From NCBI GenBank assembly GCA_019637975.1, contig JAHBUR010000002.1:1-64000 (forward strand): a DNA stretch of 64,000 nucleotides, in the 5' to 3' direction. Position 1 is the first letter of the stretch; each line of letters opens with the position of its first letter. The position numbers and the translations under genes were made by a program. The stretch is from Bacteroidota bacterium (lineage in GTDB: Bacteria > Bacteroidota > Ignavibacteria > UBA10030 > UBA6906). Shown one piece after another: positions 25,473 to 33,360 of this stretch. The notes below the pieces were generated by a model. It was not told where the DNA came from and did no database searches. It worked only from the letters and a program-made list of their open reading frames with translations.

Positions 25473-26600
25473 ATGACAGCACAAGAACGGATCGCCGCTC
25501 CGGGCCCGAAGAAGATTCTCGCATTGGACGGCGGAGGAATAAGAGGGATTCTCACCATTGAAATTCTTGCTGCAATCGAAAAGACATTGCGGGAACGGCA
25601 AAGCACAAGAGACATGGTTCTCTCCGACTATTTTGATTTTGTGGCGGGGACAAGCACAGGCGCCATTATTTCCACGTGCATCTCACTGGGCATGTCGGTA
25701 GATGCAATCCGGAAATTCTATATCGACAGCGGCGCGGAGATGTTTGACAAGGCGTTCTTTCTCAAGCTTCTTCATCACAAGTACAATGATGAGAAGTTGC
25801 GAGGGAAGCTCCAGGAAGTGATTGGAAAAGACACGACTCTCGGCTCGGACAAGCTGAGAACATTGCTTCTGCTGGTGATGCGCAACGCAACCACGGATTC
25901 CCCATGGCTTGTGACGAACAACCCTGCTGCAAAGTACAATCGGCTTGAACGACGGCAAAACCCGGGCGACTGCAATCTTGATATCCCTCTCTGGCAACTC
26001 GTTCGGGCAAGCACGGCGGCACCGGTATTTTTTCCTCCGGAAGAAGTTCAGGTGGGGAAGAAGAAATTCATCTTTGTCGATGGGGGAATCACAACCTATA
26101 ACAACCCGTCGTTTGCGGCTTTCCTCACCGCTACGGTTGAGCCGTACAACGTGAACTGGAAAACGGGGGAGCAGGAAATGCTTGTTGTCTCCGTCGGAAC
26201 GGGTGTATCACCGGATGCAAATGAGAATCTCGACGCATCCGACATGAACCTCGTGTATAATGCGAGTCGCATTCCTGCTGCGTTGATGTTCGCAGCCTCG
26301 AGCGAACAAGATCTCCTGTGCCGGACGTTTGGCCGTTGTGTTTCGGGAATGCCTATTGATCGTGAAGTCGGCGATATGATTGACAAGCGGGGTCCCGTTC
26401 ACCCGAAGCTCTTTACATACATGCGATTCAACGCCGAGCTCTCAAAGCAGGGTCTGCATGATCTTGAACTTGCCGATATCAATCCGAAAGATGTTCAGAA
26501 GATGGACTCGGTGGAACACATCGACAAGCTTCAACGTGTGGGGAGGGCGGTTGGGAACAAGTTTGTACGGCCAGAGTGTTTCTCAGGTTTTCTGCAATGA
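25473..26600 (+). CDS. Patatin-like phospholipase, CapV-like effector
   Basis: 375 residues predicted to cleave membrane phospholipids. The catalytic parts are visible: oxyanion loop DGGGIRG (19-25), nucleophile Ser61 in GTSTG, and Asp203 in FVDGGI, completing the Ser-Asp dyad. RASTAAPVFFPP is also typical. ATG 25473 has AAGGA at 25463-25467; longer frames would run into the preceding gene. CapV-type patatins are effectors in CBASS systems, but no CD-NTase lies in this window, so activation here probably depends on the upstream TIR-like/SLOG protein or on something encoded elsewhere. Confidence 0.88.
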   Translation: MTAQERIAAPGPKKILALDGGGIRGILTIEILAAIEKTLRERQSTRDMVLSDYFDFVAGTSTGAIISTCISLGMSVDAIRKFYIDSGAEMFDKAFFLKLLHHKYNDEKLRGKLQEVIGKDTTLGSDKLRTLLLLVMRNATTDSPWLVTNNPAAKYNRLERRQNPGDCNLDIPLWQLVRASTAAPVFFPPEEVQVGKKKFIFVDGGITTYNNPSFAAFLTATVEPYNVNWKTGEQEMLVVSVGTGVSPDANENLDASDMNLVYNASRIPAALMFAASSEQDLLCRTFGRCVSGMPIDREVGDMIDKRGPVHPKLFTYMRFNAELSKQGLHDLELADINPKDVQKMDSVEHIDKLQRVGRAVGNKFVRPECFSGFLQ

Positions 26601-26621
26601 ACTGCGTTCACTCCCTGACCG

Positions 26622-26990
26622 TTAGCGTCTTATTCTGAATGAGCCGAAATCAATCAGCGAATCACTAAGAAACTGGCCATCAAACCTTGCAGTACCCGAA
26701 GGGCGTTGAATTGTGATCGAAATGTTCCTGTTGCTGAAGGAACCTGTCAGGTTGGAGACGGTTGAGTTCAACGTCTCAGTACCGGTAAAGATGCCAGTAC
26801 TCACATTGATATTGCTCGAGTCGGCGTTAAAATCAAATGTATGATTGGGGTCGGCGGTGTTTGTCCAGAATGCGCCGTTTATGGGCGGTATGTAAGTTAA
26901 GTCGGCCGGTGCCGGGTCGTTCGTTGTGCAGCTCGCCAGGACAATAATTGCACTTGCAAAAATTGCCACCATACAATTCACGTTACGCAT
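26622..26990 (-). CDS. Small lipoprotein of unknown function
   Basis: 122 residues. The N-terminus MRNVNCMVAIFASAIIVLAS ends in a lipobox (LASC, Cys21) for lipid attachment. The mature part is Thr/Asn/Ser-rich and beta-like with no recognised domain. GAGG precedes ATG 26990; a longer upstream frame overlaps the previous gene and is not used. It is the last of three minus-strand genes and converges on the patatin gene. Confidence 0.7.
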   Translation of the reverse strand: MRNVNCMVAIFASAIIVLASCTTNDPAPADLTYIPPINGAFWTNTADPNHTFDFNADSSNINVSTGIFTGTETLNSTVSNLTGSFSNRNISITIQRPSGTARFDGQFLSDSLIDFGSFRIRR

Positions 26991-27027
26991 ATCAGCCTCA
27001 TTGATGTGTTCGAAATCCCCCCCGTGC

Positions 27028-28029
27028 TTATTGCTTGAGCTTTGCGAGCAGAGCGTCGGTTTCATCATCAAGAAGTTGGAGTTTTGAATTCAAAGACTCC
27101 ACCCGCCGGGCTGTTGTCTGTTTGATTTCCGTTCGTATCCGCTCGACGTCGCGCCTGTCGGTAATCCTCTTGTTGTTGATGTCCATGACCATCACAAACA
27201 TTTCGTTGAAAACGAAAACATCATTGCGGTGGATGTCTTCAAGGGCAAATCGCAGGAGTTTTTCGGTCAGGAGTGTAAGTTCCTGATTCTGCCAAACGGC
27301 TTCAATCTCTTCAATGATGGCGTTTTGATTGATAGTGAGGCTGTCGTGCATTTGGTTATAGGCAACGACGGTGGCTGCGAGTTCCTCTTCGACGCGTTTG
27401 TTACCGTGGGCGAGTTCGGGCAAGTATCCGCACAGCGTGTTGAGTTTCTGTGTGCGGACGGAGAATTCCCTCAATACTCTGGAGATGCGTAAAAACGATT
27501 TTCTCCGCTCACTCTCCGCATCCGGCGGCCGCGGTTTTTTTGCTATGTTCTCTACAAGTTCCTCCATCTTCTTTTCCCTGCTGCCGGCATCATTCACAAG
27601 TCCGCGGGGCATACGAATGCTCCAGACCTTGATGGTATTGTCGAAGTTCTGAAACGTAACTGCTATCCGGTACTCGCCGCTGCTCGTGTCGTCATACACC
27701 TCACCGAAAACCACCGTGTTGGCATCGTATGCCTTAAGTGTGTCCAGCGTTGCTTGTGAAACCCCGTCGAGCCGGTGAATAGCCGTTTCATTGTCCCGGT
27801 GTGCAATCAGCCGTGCAAAGTTCCGCCGTTCAAGAACCCGGCAGAATCCCTGTTGTGCCAGCTTCTCTTCAAACTCTATCGTGAAACGTTGTGTAATCAG
27901 ATTTCTTTGGCCGCTCCGCGTCGTAAAATCCCATACATAGCACCGGATGGAATCTGGTGGCGTGGCACTGGCCGTATCAGATAGGCCCGACAGCAGGATG
28001 AATAGGAGGAAGCGTGCGACTTGTTTCAT
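27028..28029 (-). CDS. Secreted CsgG-like protein with coiled coil
   Basis: A signal peptide (VARFLLFILLSGLSDTASA) leads to a mature protein whose first half looks CsgG-like: RFTIEFEEKLAQQGFCRVLE, then RRNFARLI, and later VVFGEVYDD with YRIAVTFQNF. The second half is charged and helical, probably coiled coil, ending LQLLDDETDALLAKLKQ. I use ATG 28029, 2 bases after the stop of the upstream gene; ATG 28044 is possible. It is probably periplasmic. Function is unassigned. Confidence 0.7.
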   Translation of the reverse strand: MKQVARFLLFILLSGLSDTASATPPDSIRCYVWDFTTRSGQRNLITQRFTIEFEEKLAQQGFCRVLERRNFARLIAHRDNETAIHRLDGVSQATLDTLKAYDANTVVFGEVYDDTSSGEYRIAVTFQNFDNTIKVWSIRMPRGLVNDAGSREKKMEELVENIAKKPRPPDAESERRKSFLRISRVLREFSVRTQKLNTLCGYLPELAHGNKRVEEELAATVVAYNQMHDSLTINQNAIIEEIEAVWQNQELTLLTEKLLRFALEDIHRNDVFVFNEMFVMVMDINNKRITDRRDVERIRTEIKQTTARRVESLNSKLQLLDDETDALLAKLKQ

Positions 28030-28031
28030 TC

Positions 28032-28601
28032 TTACTGTAAGCATGGCCGGATACTCTTGTCACTATCAACCAACACGTTCGTTGTGCACGTACGGAATTG
28101 ATTCTTCAAAACAACCTTCTGGCCTGTTTCGCGCTCTTCCATTCGCAAAACAACAAAGCTGAGTCCTTCTTCAATCACGTCGGCAAATTTTCCGTCAACG
28201 GTGATATCGGCATTATGCAGGTCGGAAGGGATTTCAAGAGTGATGCGATGGAAGCGTTTCGGGTTTGTGAAATAGACTTCCGGGCGGGGAGGAATGTTGA
28301 CGGTCGAGTCGGCCTTCTTTGGTTCTTCAGTGGCTGACTTCCCGTTCTTCGCTGTAGGTGAGTCGGGTTCGCGGTAGTATTGCCAGAAGCCGAGCGCAAT
28401 AATCAGAAGGGCAATAATGAATCCGAAGTTGATGACACGTTTTGCTAACTCGGCGGCAGCTTTCTTGGAAATTTGGGGGAGAATTCCGGTTTTGAGAAGC
28501 GCCGTGAGAATGCCGAAGAATAGCAGTACGACGAAGCCAATCAACACAAGTGGGTGTTGGAGGAAGGGTGCGACATCCTTGAAAGATTGAAGGAATTCCA
28601 T
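28032..28601 (-). CDS. Two-helix membrane protein with soluble C-terminal domain
   Basis: 189 residues. Hydrophobic segments at about 16-38 (LVLIGFVVLLFFGILTAL) and 60-78 (FGFIIALLIIALGFW) are followed by a polar linker and a beta-rich domain with two Cys near the C-terminus. ATG 28601 has AAGGA 8 bases upstream; an upstream in-frame extension reaches into the tRNA and is unlikely. It is first in the minus-strand trio with the CsgG-like and lipoprotein genes. I do not recognise a family. Confidence 0.65.
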   Translation of the reverse strand: MEFLQSFKDVAPFLQHPLVLIGFVVLLFFGILTALLKTGILPQISKKAAAELAKRVINFGFIIALLIIALGFWQYYREPDSPTAKNGKSATEEPKKADSTVNIPPRPEVYFTNPKRFHRITLEIPSDLHNADITVDGKFADVIEEGLSFVVLRMEERETGQKVVLKNQFRTCTTNVLVDSDKSIRPCLQ

Positions 28602-28693
28602 GTCGGCGTTCCTTGGTCCGGCGTCGGGATGAATTGTGAATGAGCAGAAATACTGACCTGAATAATCAAAGATCGGTAACAAAAAGCAAGGCG

Positions 28694-28722
28694 TTGAATC
28701 TAGTTCCCGAATAGCGTATCTT
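28694..28722 (+). promoter_or_regulatory. Promoter of tRNA-Pro
   Basis: TTGAAT (28694-28699), 17 bases, TATCTT (28717-28722). Transcription would begin near 28730, about 12 bases before the mature tRNA. Confidence 0.55.
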
Positions 28723-28741
28723 GTTTGCGCAAAGAACGACA

Positions 28742-28816
28742 CGGGGCGTAGCGCAGCCCGGCTAGCGCGCTTGGTTCGGGACCAAGAGGTCGGGGGTTCA
28801 AATCCCCCCGCCCCGA
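28742..28816 (+). tRNA. tRNA-Pro (anticodon CGG)
   Basis: A complete cloverleaf. Acceptor CGGGGCG pairs with CGCCCCG (28809-28815), the D arm is GCGC/GCGC, and the anticodon arm CTTGG-TTCGGGA-CCAAG reads CGG. The T arm is GGGGG-TTCAAAT-CCCCC and the discriminator is A. CCA is not encoded. It reads the proline codon CCG. Confidence 0.96.
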
Positions 28817-28821
28817 CAAAG

Positions 28822-28847
28822 AAGGCTCAGAGAAATCTGGGCCTTTT
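28822..28847 (+). terminator. Terminator after tRNA-Pro
   Basis: AAGGCTCAGA (28822-28831), loop GAAA, TCTGGGCCTT (28836-28845) with one T-G pair, then T. It is a clean intrinsic terminator 5 bases after the tRNA. Confidence 0.8.
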
Positions 28848-28896
28848 GCATTTTGCGGTATCCATGTTTGTATCTTCTCGCATCATCTCCTCTGAT

Positions 28897-28930
28897 ATTT
28901 TTCTGACAGCCTCATGACATTTTTCTGACA
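28897..28930 (+). promoter_or_regulatory. Two direct repeats 22 bases apart, candidate operator
   Basis: ATTTTTCTGACA occurs at 28897-28908 and again, identical, at 28919-28930. The 22-base offset is two helical turns. The second copy ends in CTGACA, which could serve as a -35 element with TATATG (28949-28954) 18 bases later. This is the layout of an activator site overlapping a promoter, for the lipoprotein gene at 29011. Confidence 0.45.
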
Positions 28931-29010
28931 ACTCCCTTTTCCGGTTGATATATGTTGGTGTTGCAATTTTCACCAATAGTTTCAATCACAAAAAATACAA
29001 GGAGTTCGTC

Positions 29011-29766
29011 ATGAAAACACGACAGAATCCAATCGGTGTGGTGGCACGAGTATTCTTCTTGCCAATGTGGATGTTTCTCTCAGGTTGCAGCTTGATTGGT
29101 TTCGGCATCGGGGCGGCAATTGATGGCGGAAAACCCGACAAGGAAACAGTGCTGCCGGAGAGCTCACCCGGTCTGGCTGTTGGTCAACCTGTTCGGATTA
29201 CAAGGGTTGACTCGACATCGGTTGAAGGAATGTACGAGGGTGTCACGAATCTTGACTCGGTGAAATATGCCGAACGATATGGTGGATTTACTGCAACCGC
29301 CGGCGGAGAATCTGCATTCCCCAAATTGGGAGAGACACTTGATCTCTACACGGTATCCGGGAAGTTGGGAGGAGAATACAGATTTCGAGGTTTTGGATTC
29401 GGGACACTGCAAGTTGCAGTGATCACCGATGATGGGAACAGTTTGGCTCAGTTGACCTTCTCGCAGTTGGTCAGAGTTACGGATCGTCAAGGGGATGAGT
29501 TTGATCTCAGCAGATTCGCGAGACTCAGCGATGAGGGGCGGCTTCCGCGAAACGTTGCGTTAGCGCTCACAACAGGGATCGGCGGAATGCAAGTTCCGTT
29601 CGATGATGTTGCACGGATTGAAGTAAACAACTCCAAGAATGCAAAGTGGATTGGCGGGGGAATCGGGCTTGCCCTTGATATTGCGTACTTGGTTGCCGCT
29701 TCCATCGCTTTCGATCGCTGGGGCAGGGATGAGGGGTGGTTACTGGGATGGAACCCTGGACGATAG
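29011..29766 (+). CDS. Lipoprotein of unknown function
   Basis: 251 residues. The leader ends in the lipobox FLSGC (Cys26). A glycine-rich helix-like stretch (SLIGFGIGAAIDGG) follows, then a beta-rich domain with repeated short sheets, and a second hydrophobic segment near the C-terminus (IGLALDIAYLVAASIAF). ATG 29011 has GGAG with 6-base spacing. It is a single gene with its own candidate regulatory repeats upstream. No family recognised. Confidence 0.7.
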   Translation: MKTRQNPIGVVARVFFLPMWMFLSGCSLIGFGIGAAIDGGKPDKETVLPESSPGLAVGQPVRITRVDSTSVEGMYEGVTNLDSVKYAERYGGFTATAGGESAFPKLGETLDLYTVSGKLGGEYRFRGFGFGTLQVAVITDDGNSLAQLTFSQLVRVTDRQGDEFDLSRFARLSDEGRLPRNVALALTTGIGGMQVPFDDVARIEVNNSKNAKWIGGGIGLALDIAYLVAASIAFDRWGRDEGWLLGWNPGR

Positions 29767-29811
29767 TGTCAGAAGTCTTGTCCCGCCTGTTGGCAATTAG
29801 TTGAAGTCTAT

Positions 29812-30984
29812 TCATCTGCTCAACTCGTGTCGTAGCGCAGTGCACAGTTCATCTATGTGCCTGCGCTCGACAATTAGAGGCGGAAGAAACCGCAGGACAT
29901 TCCCGTGCGTGCAGTTGATAATGATGCGTCTCTCTAACAGTCTGTCGACAATTGGCTTTCCCGCGAATGTCAGTTCAACGCCAACCATCAGCCCTTTGCC
30001 GCGTACATCCCTGAGAATGTTCGGCATTTCTGCCTGCAATGCCCGCAGTTGTTCGATGAAGTAGGCGCCCGTTTCGGCAGCGTTTTTCATCAATCCGTTC
30101 TTCACAATCTCGTGCAATACCACTTTTCCTGCCGCGCACGCGACAGGGTTACCGCCGAATGTTGTGCCGTGATTGCCGGGCTTCAGCACTTCTGACAATT
30201 CTTCAGTTACCAGAATTGCGCCAAGCGGCAAACCGCCGCCGAGAGGTTTTGCGAGCGTAACGATATCGGGCTTGAGGTCATAGTGTTCAGCAGCTAAGAA
30301 CTTTCCCGTTCTTCCTATGCCGGATTGAACTTCGTCAGCGATAATGAGGAAACCGAACTGCTTCTTGAGTTCTTTCAGTCGTTCGGCAAACTCATGACTC
30401 AGTTCGTGTATTCCACCCTCTCCCTGAATGATCTCAAGAAAGACGGCAGCCACCTTTTCCGAAACGGCGGCATTCAACTGCTCAACATCGTTGAACGTGA
30501 TATTGGCACAACCGCTGAGGAATGGCCCGAACCCGTCGCGATAATCGGTGTTTGTCATCATCGAAAGTGCCCCCATCGTCCGGCCGTGGAAGCTCTCCTG
30601 CATCGTGATGATCTCAGAACGGCCGTTGGCGCTTCCCCATTTCCGCGCAAGCTTCAACGCGCCTTCGCTCGCCTCTGCGCCGCTGTTGCAGAAAAAGACG
30701 TTGCTGTAACCCGTTATGGTTCCAAGCGTTTCGGCAAGTTCAATCTGCGGCTCTTGGAGAAAGTAGTTTGAAATGTGAATGTACTCCTCAGCCTGCATGC
30801 GGATTGCGCTGACGAGCCCTGTGTGTCCGTAGCCGAGCGCGTTGACCGCGACCCCGCCGAGAAAATCGAGGTATGCGTTACCGTTTTTGTCGTAGAGGTA
30901 CATTCCTTTTCCCCGGACAATCTCGACAGGGAGTCGTTTGTAGGTATGAAGAAATGCAGATTGCTCGCGTTCGGCCAGCGTCAT
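29812..30984 (-). CDS. argD: Acetylornithine aminotransferase
   Basis: PLP enzyme for the fourth step of arginine synthesis (N-acetylglutamate semialdehyde to N-acetylornithine). The 390 residues match the family. Visible are FCNSGAEASEGALKLAR near 98, SFHGRTMGAL near 130, and IIADEVQSGIGRTGKF near 212. The PLP lysine is in LAKPLGGGLPLGA near 245, with GTTFGGNPVACAA after it. It is transcribed away from argC, with a shared ArgR-type palindromic control region between (31017-31052). ArgD often also acts as succinyldiaminopimelate aminotransferase. Confidence 0.95.
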   Translation of the reverse strand: MTLAEREQSAFLHTYKRLPVEIVRGKGMYLYDKNGNAYLDFLGGVAVNALGYGHTGLVSAIRMQAEEYIHISNYFLQEPQIELAETLGTITGYSNVFFCNSGAEASEGALKLARKWGSANGRSEIITMQESFHGRTMGALSMMTNTDYRDGFGPFLSGCANITFNDVEQLNAAVSEKVAAVFLEIIQGEGGIHELSHEFAERLKELKKQFGFLIIADEVQSGIGRTGKFLAAEHYDLKPDIVTLAKPLGGGLPLGAILVTEELSEVLKPGNHGTTFGGNPVACAAGKVVLHEIVKNGLMKNAAETGAYFIEQLRALQAEMPNILRDVRGKGLMVGVELTFAGKPIVDRLLERRIIINCTHGNVLRFLPPLIVERRHIDELCTALRHELSR

Positions 30985-31016
30985 GAGGGCTCCCGGAAAA
31001 TCGTTGCAGAAAAGAC

Positions 31017-31052
31017 TTGCATAATTATACGAGAAAATGTATAATCATGCAA
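31017..31052. promoter_or_regulatory. Palindromic ArgR operator and interlocked divergent promoters
   Basis: Two ARG boxes, TGCATAATTATACG (31018-31031) and TGTATAATCATGCA (31038-31051), fit TGNAT-N4-ATNCA with centres 20 bases apart. The same 36 bases hold a plus-strand promoter (TTGCAT 31017-31022, 17 bases, TATAAT 31040-31045) and a mirror-image minus-strand promoter (TTGCAT at 31052-31047, 17 bases, TATAAT at 31029-31024). The outer halves are inverted repeats with one mismatch. argC and argD would be driven from the same site and repressed together by ArgR, encoded at 34217. Confidence 0.8.
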
Positions 31053-31096
31053 TTTGGTTCTGACCCGTTGGCGGGCAGAAGAATGTGTTCTCGCAA

Positions 31097-32143
31097 ATGC
31101 AAAGAATGCCGCGTTCATTGATACGTATCGGGGTTGTCGGCGCGTCAGGATATTCGGGTCTTGAGTTGCTCAAGCTGTTGCTCGGGCATCCCAAAGTACA
31201 GATTGTCCGGTTGTTCGGCAACTCGTCTGCCGGAAAAAGGATCGATGCGGTTCATCCTTCACTCCGCAATATTCTACCCCTCGAAATTCAGGAGTTCAGC
31301 GAAGTATCATTGCAGGGGATCGATCTGCTTCTCTTTGCTCTCCCGTCCGGCCAGGCGATGTCGGTGGTACCTCAGGCTCTCGCTGCAGGAACAAGAGTGA
31401 TAGATTTGGGCGGGGATTTCCGCCTTTCCGATTCGGCGATCTACCGACAATATTACGCGCATCACCATACAGCTCCGGAGTTGCTTACTCAGGCAGTCTA
31501 TGGATTGACGGAATGGAATTGTGAGAAGATACAGAAAGCCAGACTTGTGGCAAATCCGGGCTGCTACCCGACAAGTATTCTTCTTCCCCTCATTCCGTTG
31601 CTGAAGTCAGATGTTATTGAGTCCTCGTCCATTGCCATCACGGCCTACAGCGGCACGTCGGGTGCAGGGAAGTCGGTGACGGAGAAGATGATGTTTACGG
31701 AAGTGAACGAAAGCGTGCGGGCGTACAAGGTCGGTACTCATCAGCATATTCCTGAAATCCATCAATACCTTAGAGTGTTTGGCGGATCAGAGGTTTCGTT
31801 CTCATTTGTGCCGCATTTGCTTCCGGTGAGCCGCGGCATCTATACAACAATTCATGCAGTACTGAACGAAGGAACTGGCGAAGAAGAGATCGCCGAAGCG
31901 CTGCATTCGTGTTACGATGCATCCCGCTTTGTTCGAATCGTCTCGCCCGATCTACCCGAAATGAAAAACGTTGAGCACACGAATTTCTGTGATATCGGTT
32001 TTTCAGTTGAAGGAAATAGTCTCATCCTCCTTTCCACAATTGACAATCTCGGCAAAGGGGCCGCGGGACAAGCAGTGCAGAACATGAATGTTATGTTCGA
32101 TCTACCACAATCGGAAGGATTATTGCCATGCTACCAGCATTAG
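31097..32143 (+). CDS. argC: N-acetyl-gamma-glutamyl-phosphate reductase
   Basis: NADPH-dependent third step of arginine synthesis. The nucleotide-binding GVVGASGYSGLELL is at the N-terminus and the catalytic Cys lies in VANPGCYPTS. AYSGTSGAGKS and PHLLPVSRGIYTT are also typical of ArgC. Start is uncertain: ATG 31097, ATG 31106 and GTG 31085 are all in frame and none has a clear binding site; I use 31097, giving 348 residues. It overlaps argJ by 16 bases. Confidence 0.94.
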   Translation: MQRMPRSLIRIGVVGASGYSGLELLKLLLGHPKVQIVRLFGNSSAGKRIDAVHPSLRNILPLEIQEFSEVSLQGIDLLLFALPSGQAMSVVPQALAAGTRVIDLGGDFRLSDSAIYRQYYAHHHTAPELLTQAVYGLTEWNCEKIQKARLVANPGCYPTSILLPLIPLLKSDVIESSSIAITAYSGTSGAGKSVTEKMMFTEVNESVRAYKVGTHQHIPEIHQYLRVFGGSEVSFSFVPHLLPVSRGIYTTIHAVLNEGTGEEEIAEALHSCYDASRFVRIVSPDLPEMKNVEHTNFCDIGFSVEGNSLILLSTIDNLGKGAAGQAVQNMNVMFDLPQSEGLLPCYQH

Positions 32144-33360
32144 AGAACGAAGCACTTGTAGCGACTGAAGAGAGAGGCGGCACACTTCCCAAAGGGTTCC
32201 GGGCTGCTGGTGTGCATTGCGGGATCAAGCGCATGAAAAAAGATCTTGCCCTCATCGTGTCCGACGTTCCTGCAACGGCAGCCGCAGTGTTCACGCTGAA
32301 CAAAGTGCAAGCCGCGCCGATTGTTCTGAGTAAGCAACATTTTGCAACGCGCAGTAAGTTCCGCGCAATCATCATCAACAGCGGCAATGCCAACGCATGC
32401 ACAGGAGAAAAGGGATTCGAGGCTGCATGCGCAATGGCTCAAACGGCGGCGGAGGTTCTTGGCGTGGATCCTTCCGAAGTCTTTGTTGCATCAACAGGTG
32501 TGATTGGCGAGCCGTTGCCGGTCGGGAAAGTTGTCAGCGGAATCAGAACAGCCGCTGCGCTGTTGAGCGCAGAGGAGCAGCACAGCGCTGCAGAGGCAAT
32601 CATGACAACCGATACGTTTGTGAAATCGGCTTCGGCAACGTTCGAGATTGACGGGAAAGAAGTGAACATCGGCGGCATTGCAAAAGGCTCCGGCATGATT
32701 CATCCGAACATGGCGACGATGCTCGGCTTCATCACCACCGACGCGGCAATTGAGCGCAATGCATTCCAGGGGCTGTTGAAAGCAACCGTGGACAGAACAT
32801 TCAACCGTATTGTGGTTGACGGTGATACGAGCACAAACGACATGGTGGTGGCGCTGGCGAACGGAGAGGCCGGCACAAATCCGCTGCAACCCGGCACCTC
32901 CTCATTCAACCGGTTCGCTGAGCAATTCGAGAACGTATTGCGCAAACTCGCGCTTGATATTGTGCGTGATGGCGAAGGAGCAACAAAGCTCGTCGAGATT
33001 CGTGTTGAAGGCGCCTTGAGCAACGGGGATGCGGTAAAGGCGGCAAAAGCCGTTGCGCTATCTCCTCTTGTAAAAACGGCGATTCATGGCGAAGACGCAA
33101 ATTGGGGGAGAATCATCGCCGCTGTCGGGTATTCCGGAATTGATTTCAACCCTCCGGAGTGTGAAATCACAATCAACAACATGCCGATTCTCCGAAAGAA
33201 CTTTGCCGTCACACGTTCAAATCATGAATCAAACAAAAGTCTCAAGAGTGATTTTATCGAGATGACCATCGCGCTGCACCGGGGAGACAAATCGGCAACG
33301 GTCTGGACGTGTGACTTCTCAGAACAATACGTCGCGATAAACGGGAGTTACCGGTCGTGA
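32128..33360 (+). CDS. argJ: Glutamate N-acetyltransferase / ornithine acetyltransferase
   Basis: Recycles the acetyl group from N-acetylornithine to glutamate, and in bifunctional forms also uses acetyl-CoA. The 410 residues include GFRAAGVHCGIK near 24, NSGNANACTG near 81, and the autocleavage region KGSGMIHPNMATMLGF, whose Thr becomes the nucleophile of the beta chain. WGRIIAAVGYSG is near 325. Start ATG 32128 is inside the end of argC, and its stop overlaps argB by GTGA. Whether it is mono- or bifunctional cannot be told. Confidence 0.95.
   Translation: MLPALENEALVATEERGGTLPKGFRAAGVHCGIKRMKKDLALIVSDVPATAAAVFTLNKVQAAPIVLSKQHFATRSKFRAIIINSGNANACTGEKGFEAACAMAQTAAEVLGVDPSEVFVASTGVIGEPLPVGKVVSGIRTAAALLSAEEQHSAAEAIMTTDTFVKSASATFEIDGKEVNIGGIAKGSGMIHPNMATMLGFITTDAAIERNAFQGLLKATVDRTFNRIVVDGDTSTNDMVVALANGEAGTNPLQPGTSSFNRFAEQFENVLRKLALDIVRDGEGATKLVEIRVEGALSNGDAVKAAKAVALSPLVKTAIHGEDANWGRIIAAVGYSGIDFNPPECEITINNMPILRKNFAVTRSNHESNKSLKSDFIEMTIALHRGDKSATVWTCDFSEQYVAINGSYRS

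Noticed and set aside
22693..26600. Typical CBASS operon
   Set aside because: No CD-NTase, Cap2 or Cap3 gene is present within the window.
26597..26609. TGAAC-TGC-GTTCA palindrome between the patatin gene and the small lipoprotein gene
   Set aside because: The stem is only 5 bp, with no T-run on either strand. It may be chance.
16604..28601. Prophage or transposon origin of the defence-like region
   Set aside because: No phage structural gene, transposase, integrase or flanking repeat was found. Only the amidase remnant hints at it.
28742..28816. tRNA-Pro as the attachment site of an island
   Set aside because: Integration normally uses the 3' end of the tRNA, but the defence-like genes are on the 5' side. 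No integrase and no repeat of the tRNA end was seen.
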